Positions 38,855 to 47,242 of a stretch of 64,000 nt of DNA are shown here, piece after piece; within the stretch, counting starts at the first letter, position 1; every line of letters begins with the position of its first letter. Where the stretch lies: the NCBI GenBank assembly GCA_038534295.1, contig JBCAXA010000006.1:74480-138479 (forward strand). Reading direction: 5' to 3'. Below the pieces are notes generated by a model. That model searched no databases. It was not told the DNA's origin and saw only the letters and a list, made by a program, of their open reading frames with translations. The DNA is from JBCAXA01 sp038534295 (lineage in GTDB: Bacteria > Pseudomonadota > Gammaproteobacteria > Steroidobacterales > Woeseiaceae). The position numbers were made by a program, and so were the translations under genes.

Positions 38855-40794
38855 CTGCCGGCGACGGCCGGCGTGGCACCGGGCGCAGGCCCTGAGCGCC
38901 GTTCCGCGGGCTGCCCCAGCACTTTGAGCGCAATCACCAGCGCGGCAATACCGACGGCGAAGCCGATCCACCACGGCATACCAAAGCCAGCTGGCAAGGT
39001 GCCAAACATCACCGCAACGACTCCAACCAGCAGCGCGTACGGTAACTGCGTTCGCACGTGTTCGATGTGATCACAGCCGCTGGCGATCGACGACAACACG
39101 GTAGTGTCGGATATCGGCGAGCAGTGGTCGCCGAACACCGAACCGGCAAGATTGCAGGCAATAGCCGAGTAAAGAATGTGGCTGTAGGCCAGCGGGTCGC
39201 CGGTATCGAGCATCAGCGCCCACGTCAGCGGTACGAGCAACGGGATGAGAATACCCATCGTGCCCCAGGCCGTGCCGGTCGAAAATGACGTGACAGCCGA
39301 AAGCACGAAGACGACGGCGGGCAAAACCGCGAGCGGCAGGGCATCGCCCAGAATCGACACCAGATAGTCGGCAGTCGACAAATCGTTGCTGACGTCGGCG
39401 AGCGCCCAGGCCAGGGTCAGCACAATCATCGTAAATAGCATGATCCGTACGCCGGCATACCAAGCGTCGATGCATTCGTTCAAGGTCATCAGTCGCTGAC
39501 CGACCGCGAGCAAAATCGCTGACGACGCGCCGAGTAGTGACGCCCACATCAGTGATTTGTAAGGATCGGCTTCACCTAAGATGGTCGCCAACCCAGCGGG
39601 TTCGTCGAGACCGGCCGTGCCGGTCAGATACAGTCCGACGAATAGGCTGACTACGAGCACGGCGATCGGTATCAATGCATTGAGTGCGCGTTCCTCGATG
39701 CCGGGTTTGCATTCCAGGTGCTCGTCATTGCTCGCCTCGTTCGCGGCACTGGGCGCTGTCGAATCGACACCGCTGCCACGGGCTTTGCGCTCGGCGGTCA
39801 GCATCGGCCCAAAGTCGCGGCCGGTAGCAGCAACCAGCAGTACGAACAGGATCGCCAGGAACGGATAGAAGCTGTACATCAGCGAGTGCAGAAAAACGGT
39901 ATAGCCCGACTGGTCAAAGCCGTCGATGTTGACCAACGCGTCGTCGATGAGACCAACCTGATAGCCGATCCACGTCGTTGCGACGGCGACGCAGGCAACC
40001 GGCGATGCCGTTGAGTCGACGATGTACGCAAGTTTCTCGCGTGAGATGCGCAGCCGATCGCTCAACGGTCGCGCGGTGTTGCCGACCACCAAGGTATTGC
40101 CGTAATCGTCGAAGAAAATCACCAGTCCCATGGCCCATATCGAGACCTGTCCGGAAATGGCGGTGCGCGCTTTGGAGACAATCATCCTGACAATTGCCGA
40201 CATGCCGCCAACACGCGTAATGACGCCGACCATGCCGCCGATCATCATCGAAAACAGAATAATGGTGATGTGATCGACGTCGGCCAGCGAACCCGTTACG
40301 TAGATCTGGAATCCGTCCAACAAACCGCGCAGGGCGCCGAGAGGCGTAAAGCCCTGAATGGCCATGGCGCCGAACCAAATACCTGCCACCAGCGCCGGTA
40401 TGACACTGCGCACGGCCAATGCAAGGACGATCGCGAGAAACGGCGGCAATATCGATAGCCAGCCAGCGATGACCCGTTGCGAGCCGGTGACTTCGCCGCC
40501 TTGCATGTCGCGAACCAACATTTCGTTGCGGCCGGAACGATCGAAGATGACGTCGGCAAAACGGGCGGTGCCGTCGGCATTGACACGGGTTGTATACGTG
40601 CTTCTGGTCGGGTCGTTACCGGCGACGATCAATGTGGCTGTGTCGCCAGGTGGCAAGCCGGTCGCGCTGATGTCGGCGCCGATGCCGGCGAGTGCGACTT
40701 TCGCCGGTTCGATGTCTTGTGCGCCGGCGACGGCGCTCGTCGCAAGCAGTACCACGGCGATGCATGCGTGGCGCAGGGTACGTGCAGGTTTCAA
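38839..40794 (-). CDS. NhaC-family Na+/H+ antiporter-like protein with N-terminal periplasmic domain
   Basis: This 651-aa protein has about 12 hydrophobic helices and the NhaC features VVGNTARPLSDRLRIS, FFDDYGNTLVVG, STGTAWGTMGILIPLLVPL and VFGDHCSPISDTTVLSS. It is longer than usual family members because of a signal peptide (ending VAGAQ) and a beta-rich region of about 80 residues before the first core helix. That region (IGADISATGLPPGDTATLIV...) looks like an Ig-like or carbohydrate-binding-like fold and is predicted periplasmic. It converges with serS. The ion and substrate are inferred from the family. Confidence 0.87.
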   Translation of the reverse strand: MKPARTLRHACIAVVLLATSAVAGAQDIEPAKVALAGIGADISATGLPPGDTATLIVAGNDPTRSTYTTRVNADGTARFADVIFDRSGRNEMLVRDMQGGEVTGSQRVIAGWLSILPPFLAIVLALAVRSVIPALVAGIWFGAMAIQGFTPLGALRGLLDGFQIYVTGSLADVDHITIILFSMMIGGMVGVITRVGGMSAIVRMIVSKARTAISGQVSIWAMGLVIFFDDYGNTLVVGNTARPLSDRLRISREKLAYIVDSTASPVACVAVATTWIGYQVGLIDDALVNIDGFDQSGYTVFLHSLMYSFYPFLAILFVLLVAATGRDFGPMLTAERKARGSGVDSTAPSAANEASNDEHLECKPGIEERALNALIPIAVLVVSLFVGLYLTGTAGLDEPAGLATILGEADPYKSLMWASLLGASSAILLAVGQRLMTLNECIDAWYAGVRIMLFTMIVLTLAWALADVSNDLSTADYLVSILGDALPLAVLPAVVFVLSAVTSFSTGTAWGTMGILIPLLVPLTWALMLDTGDPLAYSHILYSAIACNLAGSVFGDHCSPISDTTVLSSIASGCDHIEHVRTQLPYALLVGVVAVMFGTLPAGFGMPWWIGFAVGIAALVIALKVLGQPAERRSGPAPGATPAVAGSYADD

Positions 40795-40863
40795 AAGGCG
40801 GTCCCGCCTGACAGACCGGTCGATGATAGCATGCGCGTTGGTTCATCCATTGGCCGCTGCCAA

Positions 40864-41844
40864 ATGATCAACGTCAACGACATTGCGGCCGCCGACCAGC
40901 GTTGTCGCGACGGCGAACACGCGATATTCGAAACGCCGCTGACGCCGAGCCCAATGCTGAGCGCCATCTGCAATGCTGACGTGTATTTGAAACACGAGCA
41001 GATGCAGCGCACCGGCTCGTTCAAATATCGCGGTGCTCTGAACACGCTGCTGCTCGCACGCGAGCGCGGCGCCTCACCGGCAGTGGTTGCGGCGTCCAGC
41101 GGCAATCACGGTCTGGCGGTCGCTACAGCGGCTCGCGCTACAGGATTCACCGCGACCGTTTACGTTCCGGCTACGGCCGACCCGGCAAAGCTGGCCGCCA
41201 TTCAAGGGGCCGGTGCGATGCTCGAGACCGTGGACGGCGATTCGCTCCAAGCCGAGCTGACCGCAAGAGAGGTTGCCAGTCGCGCCGGCAACTTGTTTAT
41301 TTCGCCGTATAACGATCCCGATGTCGTTGCCGGCCAGGGGACAATTGGTCTAGAGCTCATGCGGCAATGCTCAACAGCAGACCGAGTGATCGTTGCGGTT
41401 GGGGGCGGTGGCCTGATGAGCGGCATCGCCACCGCCATGCGTGAATCCGGCAGCAGCGCGAAGTTTGTAGGCGTGTGGCCAGAGGTGGCTTGCTCGATGT
41501 ACCGTTGTTTGGAAGCGGGCAAGATCATCGACGTCGCGGAAGACGTGACGTTGTCTGACGGCACTGCCGGTGGCGTTGAGCAGGGTGCGATTACGTTTGG
41601 CCTGTTGGCGAGCTTGCTGGACGAGCGCTGGTTGATAAGCGAGCGAGCCATTGGCGAAGCCATGCGCTGGCTCGCACAAAACGAGCACCTGCTCGTTGAG
41701 GGGTCGGCGGCCATGGCAGTTGCGCCGCTGCTTGCGGCTCGTACGGAGCTAGCCGGTAGACGGGTCGTGGTTGTGTTGTGCGGGCGCAATATTGCGTTGG
41801 AGCGATTTCTCGCTGCCGTTGAGCGAGCGTCGGCGCCGTTGTGA
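40864..41844 (+). CDS. threonine/serine dehydratase-like PLP enzyme
   Basis: This fold-type II PLP enzyme resembles catabolic threonine dehydratase or serine racemase. The Schiff-base lysine is K54 in SFKYRGALNTL. ASSGNHGLAVATAA, PYNDPDVVAGQGTIGLEL and the phosphate-binding glycine loop VGGGGLMSGIA follow. The likely ATG at 40864 gives 326 aa, typical of the catabolic, non-regulated form (no ACT domain). An in-frame ATG at 40831 is possible but leads to a less typical N-terminus. The gene is divergent from the antiporter with a short gap. Substrate choice (Thr, Ser or hydroxy-Asp) is not certain. Confidence 0.86.
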   Translation: MINVNDIAAADQRCRDGEHAIFETPLTPSPMLSAICNADVYLKHEQMQRTGSFKYRGALNTLLLARERGASPAVVAASSGNHGLAVATAARATGFTATVYVPATADPAKLAAIQGAGAMLETVDGDSLQAELTAREVASRAGNLFISPYNDPDVVAGQGTIGLELMRQCSTADRVIVAVGGGGLMSGIATAMRESGSSAKFVGVWPEVACSMYRCLEAGKIIDVAEDVTLSDGTAGGVEQGAITFGLLASLLDERWLISERAIGEAMRWLAQNEHLLVEGSAAMAVAPLLAARTELAGRRVVVVLCGRNIALERFLAAVERASAPL

Positions 41845-41906
41845 AATCCGCCAGCATCCGTGGCATGAAATCGTTAGAGTACTTAAGCAGCTAGGAGCGA
41901 GCATCG

Positions 41907-42788
41907 ATGTCGAAACGCGAGTTGAATCCAGAGATCGTCACGCTGTATGACGATTACTGTCACGGGTATATCGATCGCCGGGAGTTTTTTCGCCGCGCCG
42001 CCAAACTCGGTGTCGGCGCTGCCGCCGGTATCGGGCTTGCGAGCAGCATGCTGCCGCGCTACGCCGAGGCCCAAACGATTTCCTTTACCGACGATCGTAT
42101 GCGTGCGCGCTACGTCACGTACGCCTCGCCGGGCGGCAATTCCGGCGCAATGCGTGGATATTTGGTAACGCCGACGGCGGAAGGGCCGCACCGGCCGGTT
42201 CTGGTCATTCATGAAAACCGTGGCCTCAATCCGCATATCGAGGATGTGGCGCGACGCGCGGCTGTGGCCGGTTTCGTCGCATTGGCACCTGACGGACTAG
42301 CGCCGGTCGGCGGCTATCCAGGCAATGACGACGACGGTCGGACGTTGCAACGCGGGCTTGACCGGCAAAAGCTTCTCACCGACATGAAAAACAGTGCGCT
42401 GTACCTCGCCGAGCTTGATGCCGCTACCGGGCCGCTTGGCGTTACCGGTTTTTGCTGGGGTGGGTACGCAACAAACTGGCTTGCGTCAGAGTTGGGTGAT
42501 CGAATCGCCGCCGCGGTGCCGTTCTATGGCTCGGGCGTTGACGCGGCTGCAGTAAGTGGCATTCGGGCGAAAATGCTGGTTCAAGCTGCCGAGAACGATG
42601 GCCGCATCAACGCGGCATGGCCGGATTTCGAAGCCGCGTTGAAGGCCAATGGCGTCGACTATCAGCGCCACCTTTATCCAGGCACGAACCACGGATTTCA
42701 CAACAACTCGACGCCTCGCTACGACGAAGCTGCCGCTAAGCTCGCGTGGGAGCGCACGCTCGCGTTTTTCGACCAGCACTTGGGGTAA
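41907..42788 (+). CDS. dienelactone hydrolase family protein with Tat-like leader
   Basis: This is a 293-aa alpha/beta hydrolase of the dienelactone hydrolase family. A twin-arginine-like leader is present: RREFFRRAAKLGVGAAAG about residues 24-41, ending near MLPRYAEAQ, so export by Tat is probable. The nucleophile is C183 in GFCWGG. VIHENRGLNPHIEDVARRAA precedes it and the histidine is in GTNHGFHNN. Members of this family with such leaders (YghX-like) act on ester or lactone substrates that are mostly unknown. The gene has a good ribosome binding site (AGGAG, 41892-41896). Confidence 0.88.
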   Translation: MSKRELNPEIVTLYDDYCHGYIDRREFFRRAAKLGVGAAAGIGLASSMLPRYAEAQTISFTDDRMRARYVTYASPGGNSGAMRGYLVTPTAEGPHRPVLVIHENRGLNPHIEDVARRAAVAGFVALAPDGLAPVGGYPGNDDDGRTLQRGLDRQKLLTDMKNSALYLAELDAATGPLGVTGFCWGGYATNWLASELGDRIAAAVPFYGSGVDAAAVSGIRAKMLVQAAENDGRINAAWPDFEAALKANGVDYQRHLYPGTNHGFHNNSTPRYDEAAAKLAWERTLAFFDQHLG

Positions 42789-42822
42789 CCGCTCAGCCGC
42801 CGATCGTCGGCCGAGCCGCGGT

Positions 42823-43041
42823 CTACTCGGGACCCCATTTGATCTGAAACTCGATCTCCTCGTGGCCGTCGGCGCGTTCGTGTTCGATGTTGTAGATCGC
42901 GCGCACCGGAACATAAATCCGCTCGCCAGCGATCTGAATCTCGAACTGCTCGCCGGACTCGATGCAGTCCGCAAGTCGCCTTAGCTTGGCGACGAACTCG
43001 CTGTCTGAGTAGGTCTTTTCGATATCGCGTTCGTCAGGCAT
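42823..43041 (-). CDS. amphi-Trp domain protein
   Basis: This 72-aa protein has the features of the small amphi-Trp domain family: an N-terminal helix (SEFVAKLRRLADCIESGE), amphipathic beta strands (FEIQIAGERIYVPV), and the C-terminal IKWGPE with the hallmark Trp. The function is unknown. It is convergent with the dienelactone hydrolase. Immediately upstream on the same strand, a 50-codon frame without a start ends at 43056. Confidence 0.78.
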   Translation of the reverse strand: MPDERDIEKTYSDSEFVAKLRRLADCIESGEQFEIQIAGERIYVPVRAIYNIEHERADGHEEIEFQIKWGPE

Positions 43042-43430
43042 GAGCAGTCTCCCGTCTATTGATCGTCGGTCGGTTTATTGAGCAACAGGTTCAGTATCGC
43101 TCGATTGTCATGACCGCTCTGCGACGCCGCCCCAAATAGCGGAAACGCCGGCAGCTCCGGCTCGAAGTGTCGTTGCGCATCGGTTTGGCGGCGGCGAAAA
43201 GCCCACGCATCCAGATGTTACGTCACGATTATTGTCATCTTCGTGACAGGCGCATACTGGTTGGCAGGTGCCTTCAAGGCGGCACGTTCATCCGGCGGCA
43301 ACCGTCAACCACCGCCGCCATCGTACTACCGTTGACGACGGCTGCAGCGGCGCCTGCATCGGCTGCTTTGACGAGATAATTGGCGCCAACTCGATTTCGT
43401 GCGAGCGTAGGGGAAAACAGCCCGGAGCTT
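43042..43430. other. 389-bp spacer with a possible decayed reading frame
   Basis: On the minus strand, from about 43206 to the TAG at 43056-43058, there is an open stretch of about 50 codons (tail AILNLLLNKPTDDQ) whose composition looks protein-like. It is preceded by an in-frame TAA and has no plausible start, so it may be the end of a broken gene upstream of the amphi-Trp gene. The + strand part near 43360-43430 leads to the oxidoreductase operon and has GGAG at 43423-43426 before the ATG at 43431. Confidence 0.35.
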
Positions 43431-43913
43431 ATGGTGGCGAGCCTCGTCGTAAACGGTCAAACCCACACGTTCGATGTCGATCCTGACATGCCGCTGTTAT
43501 GGGTTTTGCGCGATGAGCTGGGCATCGTCGGTCCCAAGTTCGGCTGCGGTATTGGCATCTGTGGGGCCTGCACCGTCCATTTGAGCGGTCAGCCGGTTCG
43601 CGCCTGCAAGTTGCGAGTCCGTGACGTTCACGGCGCGGTTACGACAATCGAAGGTCTGAGCAATGCCGAGACGCTCCATGCCGTGCAGCGCGCGTGGATC
43701 GACGAGCAAGTGGCACAGTGCGGCTATTGCCAGCCCGGCCAGATCATGACGGCTGTTGCGCTGCTCGCGGAGACGCCGACACCGACCGATGACGCTATCG
43801 ATCGTGCCTTTCGCGGCAACCTCTGTCGCTGCGGCACCTATCCGCGGATTCGCAAAGCGATCCGGACCGCTGCAGTCGCGTTGGCGAGCAAGTCTCGTCT
43901 TGGCGAAGCATGA
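43431..43913 (+). CDS. 2Fe-2S small subunit, isoquinoline 1-oxidoreductase-like
   Basis: This subunit carries electrons from the molybdenum site. The ATG at 43431 gives a 160-aa protein with a plant-type 2Fe-2S cluster (C39, C44, C47 in KFGCGIGICGACTVH, plus C59) and a second cluster in the helical domain (C97, C100 in CGYCQPGQ; C132, C134 in LCRCGTYPRI). An in-frame start at 43380 would add 17 atypical residues. No signal peptide is present, as expected when the complex is exported with the Tat leader of its partner. The stop overlaps the large subunit start by 4 bp. Confidence 0.92.
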   Translation: MVASLVVNGQTHTFDVDPDMPLLWVLRDELGIVGPKFGCGIGICGACTVHLSGQPVRACKLRVRDVHGAVTTIEGLSNAETLHAVQRAWIDEQVAQCGYCQPGQIMTAVALLAETPTPTDDAIDRAFRGNLCRCGTYPRIRKAIRTAAVALASKSRLGEA

Positions 43914-46114
43914 TTTCCCGGCGACGACTGGTGCTGGCGTCGGCAATCGTTGCCGGCGGCGTCGCCATTGGGTATCGCGCCATGCCGCGCGGCAATTTGC
44001 CGCGCAAGCTCCCGGACTCGATACCGCTGGCGCCAGGAGAGGTCGCGTTGACTCCATACGTCGTGGTCGACGCGCGCGGAATAGCCATCATCGCGCCGCG
44101 CGCTGAGATGGGGCAGGGCATTCACACGACGTTGGCGGCGTTGGTCGCGGAGGAGCTCGACGTCGAGCTGGCTGCCGTGCGAGTCATACACGGTCCGGCG
44201 TCGGAACACTACGCGAACGAATTCATGTTCGGTAAGCGCAAATTCCCAGACCGGGTACATCGCAAGCCGGCACAGGCGACGATCGCACAGTCGTCGATCC
44301 GCGATGCGTTCGTCAAAATGCGCAGGGCCGGCGCTGCTGCTCGCCATGTTTTGATTCAAGCGGCCGCCGCGCGACTCGGCCTGGAACCCGACACGCTGCG
44401 CACGGCCTCTGGTGTCGTTATTGCACCGGACGGGCAGCGTCTTTCCTACGAGTCGCTGGCGGAGCAGGCTTCGACTTCGCCCGTACCGCAAGATCTACCG
44501 CTCAAACCGACAGCCGAGTGGCGCTTGCTCGGGCGATCGTTACCGCGCGTCGACATGGTCGCCAAGTGTACCGGGACTGCCGAGTACGCCATGGACGTCG
44601 CGCTGCCGAACCTCGTCTTTGCTGCGGTCAAACGCAACCCGAGTATCGATGCGCCCGTGGTTTCGATGGATGCCTCAAAGGCCGAACGCATGCGCGGCGT
44701 CGAACGCGTCGTGCCAATTCGCGATGGTGCCATCGTGATTGCCACCAACACGTGGTACGCCATGCAAGCGGCCGAACGTATCCAGTTCGAGTGGGCGAGC
44801 GCAGATTATCCCGATCACATCGACGGTCATCGCGAGGAGCTGCAACGTGCGCTCGACAGGGAGCCGTATTTCGTGGCGTTGGACCGCGGCAATGTGGAGG
44901 CCGCGCCAGGCCCGAGCGCTGTGACTATCACCGGTGCGTATTCCGTGCCGTATCTCAGCCACGCCACGATGGAACCGCTGAACGCAACGGCGTGGTATCG
45001 CGAAGGTCGTCTGGATGTCTGGGCCGGCAATCAGGCCCCGACACTGGCACGACGGGTCGCCATGCGCGCATCCGGGCTCGAGCGCGATCAGGTCCACGTT
45101 CACACGACGTATATGGGCGGTGGCTTTGGCCGACGTTTCGAGCTGTACGAGGTGAAAGAGGCCGTCATTGCCGCGATGGCGATGAAAGGCCGACCGGTCC
45201 GATTGACCTACAGTCGCGAAGAAGACCTGACCCACGATGCGTACCGACCGATGGCGGCGGCCGAGTTCCGGGCAAGCGTCCGCGACGGCGTACCGGTCAT
45301 GCTCGATCTGAAGCTGTCGTCGGCGTCGCTGTATGGGTCGGGGCGGCGGCGTGAGCACATCGTTTTGAACGAGCCTGACAAGGGAACGCCGCGCAAAGAC
45401 ACGCACATAACGATGGGTGCGACCGAGCAGCCCTACCGAATTTCGAACCATCGCGTGCGGGCGTACCTCGCCGAACGACCGCTGCCGGTCGGGTGGTGGC
45501 GATCCGTCGGTGAATCGCAAAATGCATATTTCATGGAAAGCATCGTCGACGAGATCGCGGTTGCGTCCGGTAGCGACCCGCTCGAGATGCGTCTCTCCAT
45601 GCTCGAGCACGAGCCGAGCCGAGCCGTTTTGAATGCCGTCGCGGAGCTGTCGGATTGGGGACGCAAACTGCCTCGAGGGCACGGCCGAGGTTTGGCGTAT
45701 TGCTTATCGTCGGATGCGGCGACGGCCCAGATCGTTGAAGTTCGCGCCGACAGGGAGGGCGTGCGTTTGGTGCGTGCGTGGGCCGCTGTGGACGTTGGTA
45801 TTGCGCTTGATCCCGGCAATCTCGAGTCGCAGGTGCAGGGTTCGCTGATGTTCGGCCTCAGCGCTGCCATATTCGGTGAGGTCAATGTCGCCGACGGTGC
45901 CGTGCAAGAACGCAATTTCGACACGTACCCCTTGCTGCAGATGCATCATGCCCCGCACGTGGACGTGGCCATCCTAGAAAGCGGTGAGGAGATTTTCGGT
46001 GCTGGCGAATGCGCAACGGCGACGGCGGCGCCGGCACTCGGCAACGCGATTTTCGCGGCAACCGGGCGGCGGATTCGCGATCTGCCGTTCAGGCGTCACG
46101 TTCGGTTTGTTTAG
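43910..46114 (+). CDS. molybdopterin large subunit, isoquinoline 1-oxidoreductase-like
   Basis: This 734-aa protein is the xanthine-oxidase-family molybdenum subunit of the IorB/aldehyde-oxidoreductase type. The start MISRRRLVLASAIVAGG is a Tat-type leader. Mo-cofactor segments include RAEMGQGIHTTLAALVAEEL, THTTYMGGGFGRRFE-like TYMGGGFGRRFELYEVKEA and WWRSVGESQNAYF. The likely catalytic Glu is in GAGECATATAAPALGNAIF near the end. It overlaps the 2Fe-2S subunit gene by 4 bp. The heterocycle or aldehyde substrate cannot be named. No cytochrome electron acceptor or XdhC-type maturation gene is next to it. Confidence 0.9.
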   Translation: MISRRRLVLASAIVAGGVAIGYRAMPRGNLPRKLPDSIPLAPGEVALTPYVVVDARGIAIIAPRAEMGQGIHTTLAALVAEELDVELAAVRVIHGPASEHYANEFMFGKRKFPDRVHRKPAQATIAQSSIRDAFVKMRRAGAAARHVLIQAAAARLGLEPDTLRTASGVVIAPDGQRLSYESLAEQASTSPVPQDLPLKPTAEWRLLGRSLPRVDMVAKCTGTAEYAMDVALPNLVFAAVKRNPSIDAPVVSMDASKAERMRGVERVVPIRDGAIVIATNTWYAMQAAERIQFEWASADYPDHIDGHREELQRALDREPYFVALDRGNVEAAPGPSAVTITGAYSVPYLSHATMEPLNATAWYREGRLDVWAGNQAPTLARRVAMRASGLERDQVHVHTTYMGGGFGRRFELYEVKEAVIAAMAMKGRPVRLTYSREEDLTHDAYRPMAAAEFRASVRDGVPVMLDLKLSSASLYGSGRRREHIVLNEPDKGTPRKDTHITMGATEQPYRISNHRVRAYLAERPLPVGWWRSVGESQNAYFMESIVDEIAVASGSDPLEMRLSMLEHEPSRAVLNAVAELSDWGRKLPRGHGRGLAYCLSSDAATAQIVEVRADREGVRLVRAWAAVDVGIALDPGNLESQVQGSLMFGLSAAIFGEVNVADGAVQERNFDTYPLLQMHHAPHVDVAILESGEEIFGAGECATATAAPALGNAIFAATGRRIRDLPFRRHVRFV

Positions 46115-46260
46115 AGGGTGGGATTGCCTGCGCCGCTTCGCGGCTCGGCGGTCTCGCCCGGCAACGCCGGGCTCGGCTCGAACCCGGTTGTTCGATGTTC
46201 GTGGGTTCGAATTTCTTTTCGATTTTGCGTTGGAGTAGCTTTGGAGTTTTCGTCGTGCGA
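46113..46260. repeat. tRNA-Ser-derived mosaic repeat, left part
   Basis: Starting inside the stop codon of the oxidoreductase gene, the 13 bases at 46113-46125 (agagggtgggatt) are identical to the 3' end of the tRNA-Ser gene (46272-46284). They are followed by GC-rich hairpin-forming sequence: gccgcttcgcggc and gcccggcaacgccgggc. CGTGGGTTCGAAT, a T-arm-like stretch, occurs near 46200-46212. No protein is supported. Confidence 0.5.
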
Positions 46261-46265
46261 GCGGC

Positions 46266-46356
46266 TGGCGGAGAGGGTGGGATTCGAACCCACGAAGGGC
46301 TATTAACCCTTGCTGGTTTTCAAGACCAGTGCATTCAACCGCTCTGCCACCTCTCC
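46266..46356 (-). tRNA. tRNA-Ser(UGA)
   Basis: On the minus strand the sequence folds as a full class II tRNA. It has acceptor GGAGAGG/CCTCTCC, a D arm, anticodon stem CTGGT/ACCAG with loop CTTGAAA (anticodon TGA, genomic 46320-46322), the long variable arm typical of serine tRNAs, T arm GTGGG-TTCGAAT-CCCAC, discriminator G and an encoded CCA (46266-46268). It is flanked by duplicated fragments of itself. Confidence 0.97.
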
Positions 46357-46399
46357 GAATTGTCGTCCTGCCGCAACCCCACCGGGTGGGATTGACTCG
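46331..46399. repeat. 69-bp direct repeat, copy 1 (5' tRNA-Ser plus flank)
   Basis: Positions 46331-46399 are identical to 46519-46587, exactly 188 bp away. The copy covers the 5' quarter of tRNA-Ser and 43 bp of upstream flank (to attgactcg). Weaker similarity continues to the left through the anticodon and variable arms. Confidence 0.9.
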
Positions 46400-46470
46400 C
46401 GCCGTCCCTGGCGCTCGCCCTACGGGCGAACTCGCGTTGCTCGTTCGTCCAAATCGGCCGTCCTGCCGAT

Positions 46471-46544
46471 TTGTCGAACCCGGGAAGGGCTCAACGCTTG
46501 CTGGGGTTCAAGACCCGTGCATTCAACCGCTCTGCCACCTCTCC
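46471..46544 (-). pseudogene. tRNA-Ser pseudogene (truncated duplicate)
   Basis: On the minus strand, 46544 downward repeats the tRNA-Ser 5' acceptor, D arm and part of the anticodon arm (GGAGAGGTGGCAGAGCGG). The anticodon stem now has mismatches (CGGGT/CCCAG), the variable arm differs, and after the T loop (GGTTCGA) the 3' acceptor strand is missing. It cannot fold as a working tRNA. It is part of the 188-bp spaced duplication. Confidence 0.85.
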
Positions 46545-46587
46545 GAATTGTCGTCCTGCCGCAACCCCACCGGGTGGGATTGACTCG
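46519..46587. repeat. 69-bp direct repeat, copy 2
   Basis: This is identical to 46331-46399. It carries the pseudo-tRNA 5' part and the flank ending attgactcg. The bases after it (tatgcgacc) differ from those after copy 1 (cgccgtccc), which defines the duplication end. From 46588 to 46732 no gene is seen; the stretch contains a ccgaccggtcgg palindrome and the ribosome binding site of the next gene. Confidence 0.9.
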
Positions 46588-46732
46588 TATGCGACCGACC
46601 GGTCGGCCGCGCGGGGTCGAGATTGTCGCGTCTGCAACACATAACCGCAACCGGGGACCTGAACCTGCTGGTGCCGTGGCAGACGTCGCGGTAGCGTAGT
46701 CCCAGAGTTTGACGTGGCGGAGGGGGAGACCG

Positions 46733-47230
46733 ATGCGGATATTAACGACACTGATACTGCTGTTGTTGGCGGGAGCAGCGAGCGGCCAGGGTCGCTGCAG
46801 CGCCAAGGCCTTCAGCGGGTTTGATTTCTGGCTCGGCGACTGGACCGTTAAGACGGCTGACGGCACGGTCGCGGGCCAAAATCGCATCGACAAGCGTGAT
46901 GGCGGTTGCGTGCTGATCGAGCGCTGGAGCAGCGCGAGCGGCGGCAGCGGCACCAGCTTGAACTATTTCGATGTGGCCGCAGATCAATGGGTGCAGGTGT
47001 GGGGCGGTTCCGGTGGCAGCCAGATCGTTATCCGCGGTGGCCTCACTGATGGCAGTATGGTGCTGACTGGTACGCTGACGACCGTCGGAGACGGCAGCAG
47101 CGTGCCGTTTCGCGGTACCTGGACGCCACTCGAGGATGGCCGGGTTCGGCAGTTCTTCGAACAGTCGCTGGATGACGGCGACACCTGGCAACCTTGGTTC
47201 GAGGGCTTTTATGAAAAGGCGCCGCCTTAG
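46733..47230 (+). CDS. secreted DUF1579-like protein
   Basis: The ATG at 46733 lies close behind a strong ribosome binding site (GGAGGGGGA) and gives a 165-aa protein with a signal peptide (MRILTTLILLLLAGAASGQG). The mature part has the FDFWLGDWTVKTADGTVAGQN and SLNYFDVAADQWVQVW motifs seen in DUF1579-type beta-rich secreted proteins. The function is unknown. An in-frame ATG at 46709 would place charged residues before the signal and is less likely. A small membrane protein follows 12 bp later. Confidence 0.75.
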   Translation: MRILTTLILLLLAGAASGQGRCSAKAFSGFDFWLGDWTVKTADGTVAGQNRIDKRDGGCVLIERWSSASGGSGTSLNYFDVAADQWVQVWGGSGGSQIVIRGGLTDGSMVLTGTLTTVGDGSSVPFRGTWTPLEDGRVRQFFEQSLDDGDTWQPWFEGFYEKAPP

Positions 47231-47242
47231 GATGCGACATTG

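Noticed and set aside
43167..43379. 70-codon + strand frame upstream of the 2Fe-2S subunit
   Set aside because: Arg/Cys-rich start and Ala-rich end without a family; no ribosome binding site.
44675..45682. 335-codon minus-strand frame inside the molybdenum subunit gene
   Set aside because: The opposite strand encodes a clear xanthine-oxidase-family protein; the shadow shows no domain.
46009..46395. Frames reading GGIRTHE/VGFEPT-like peptides across the tRNA-Ser gene
   Set aside because: These are the well-known spurious proteins produced by translating tRNA-Ser on the opposite strand.
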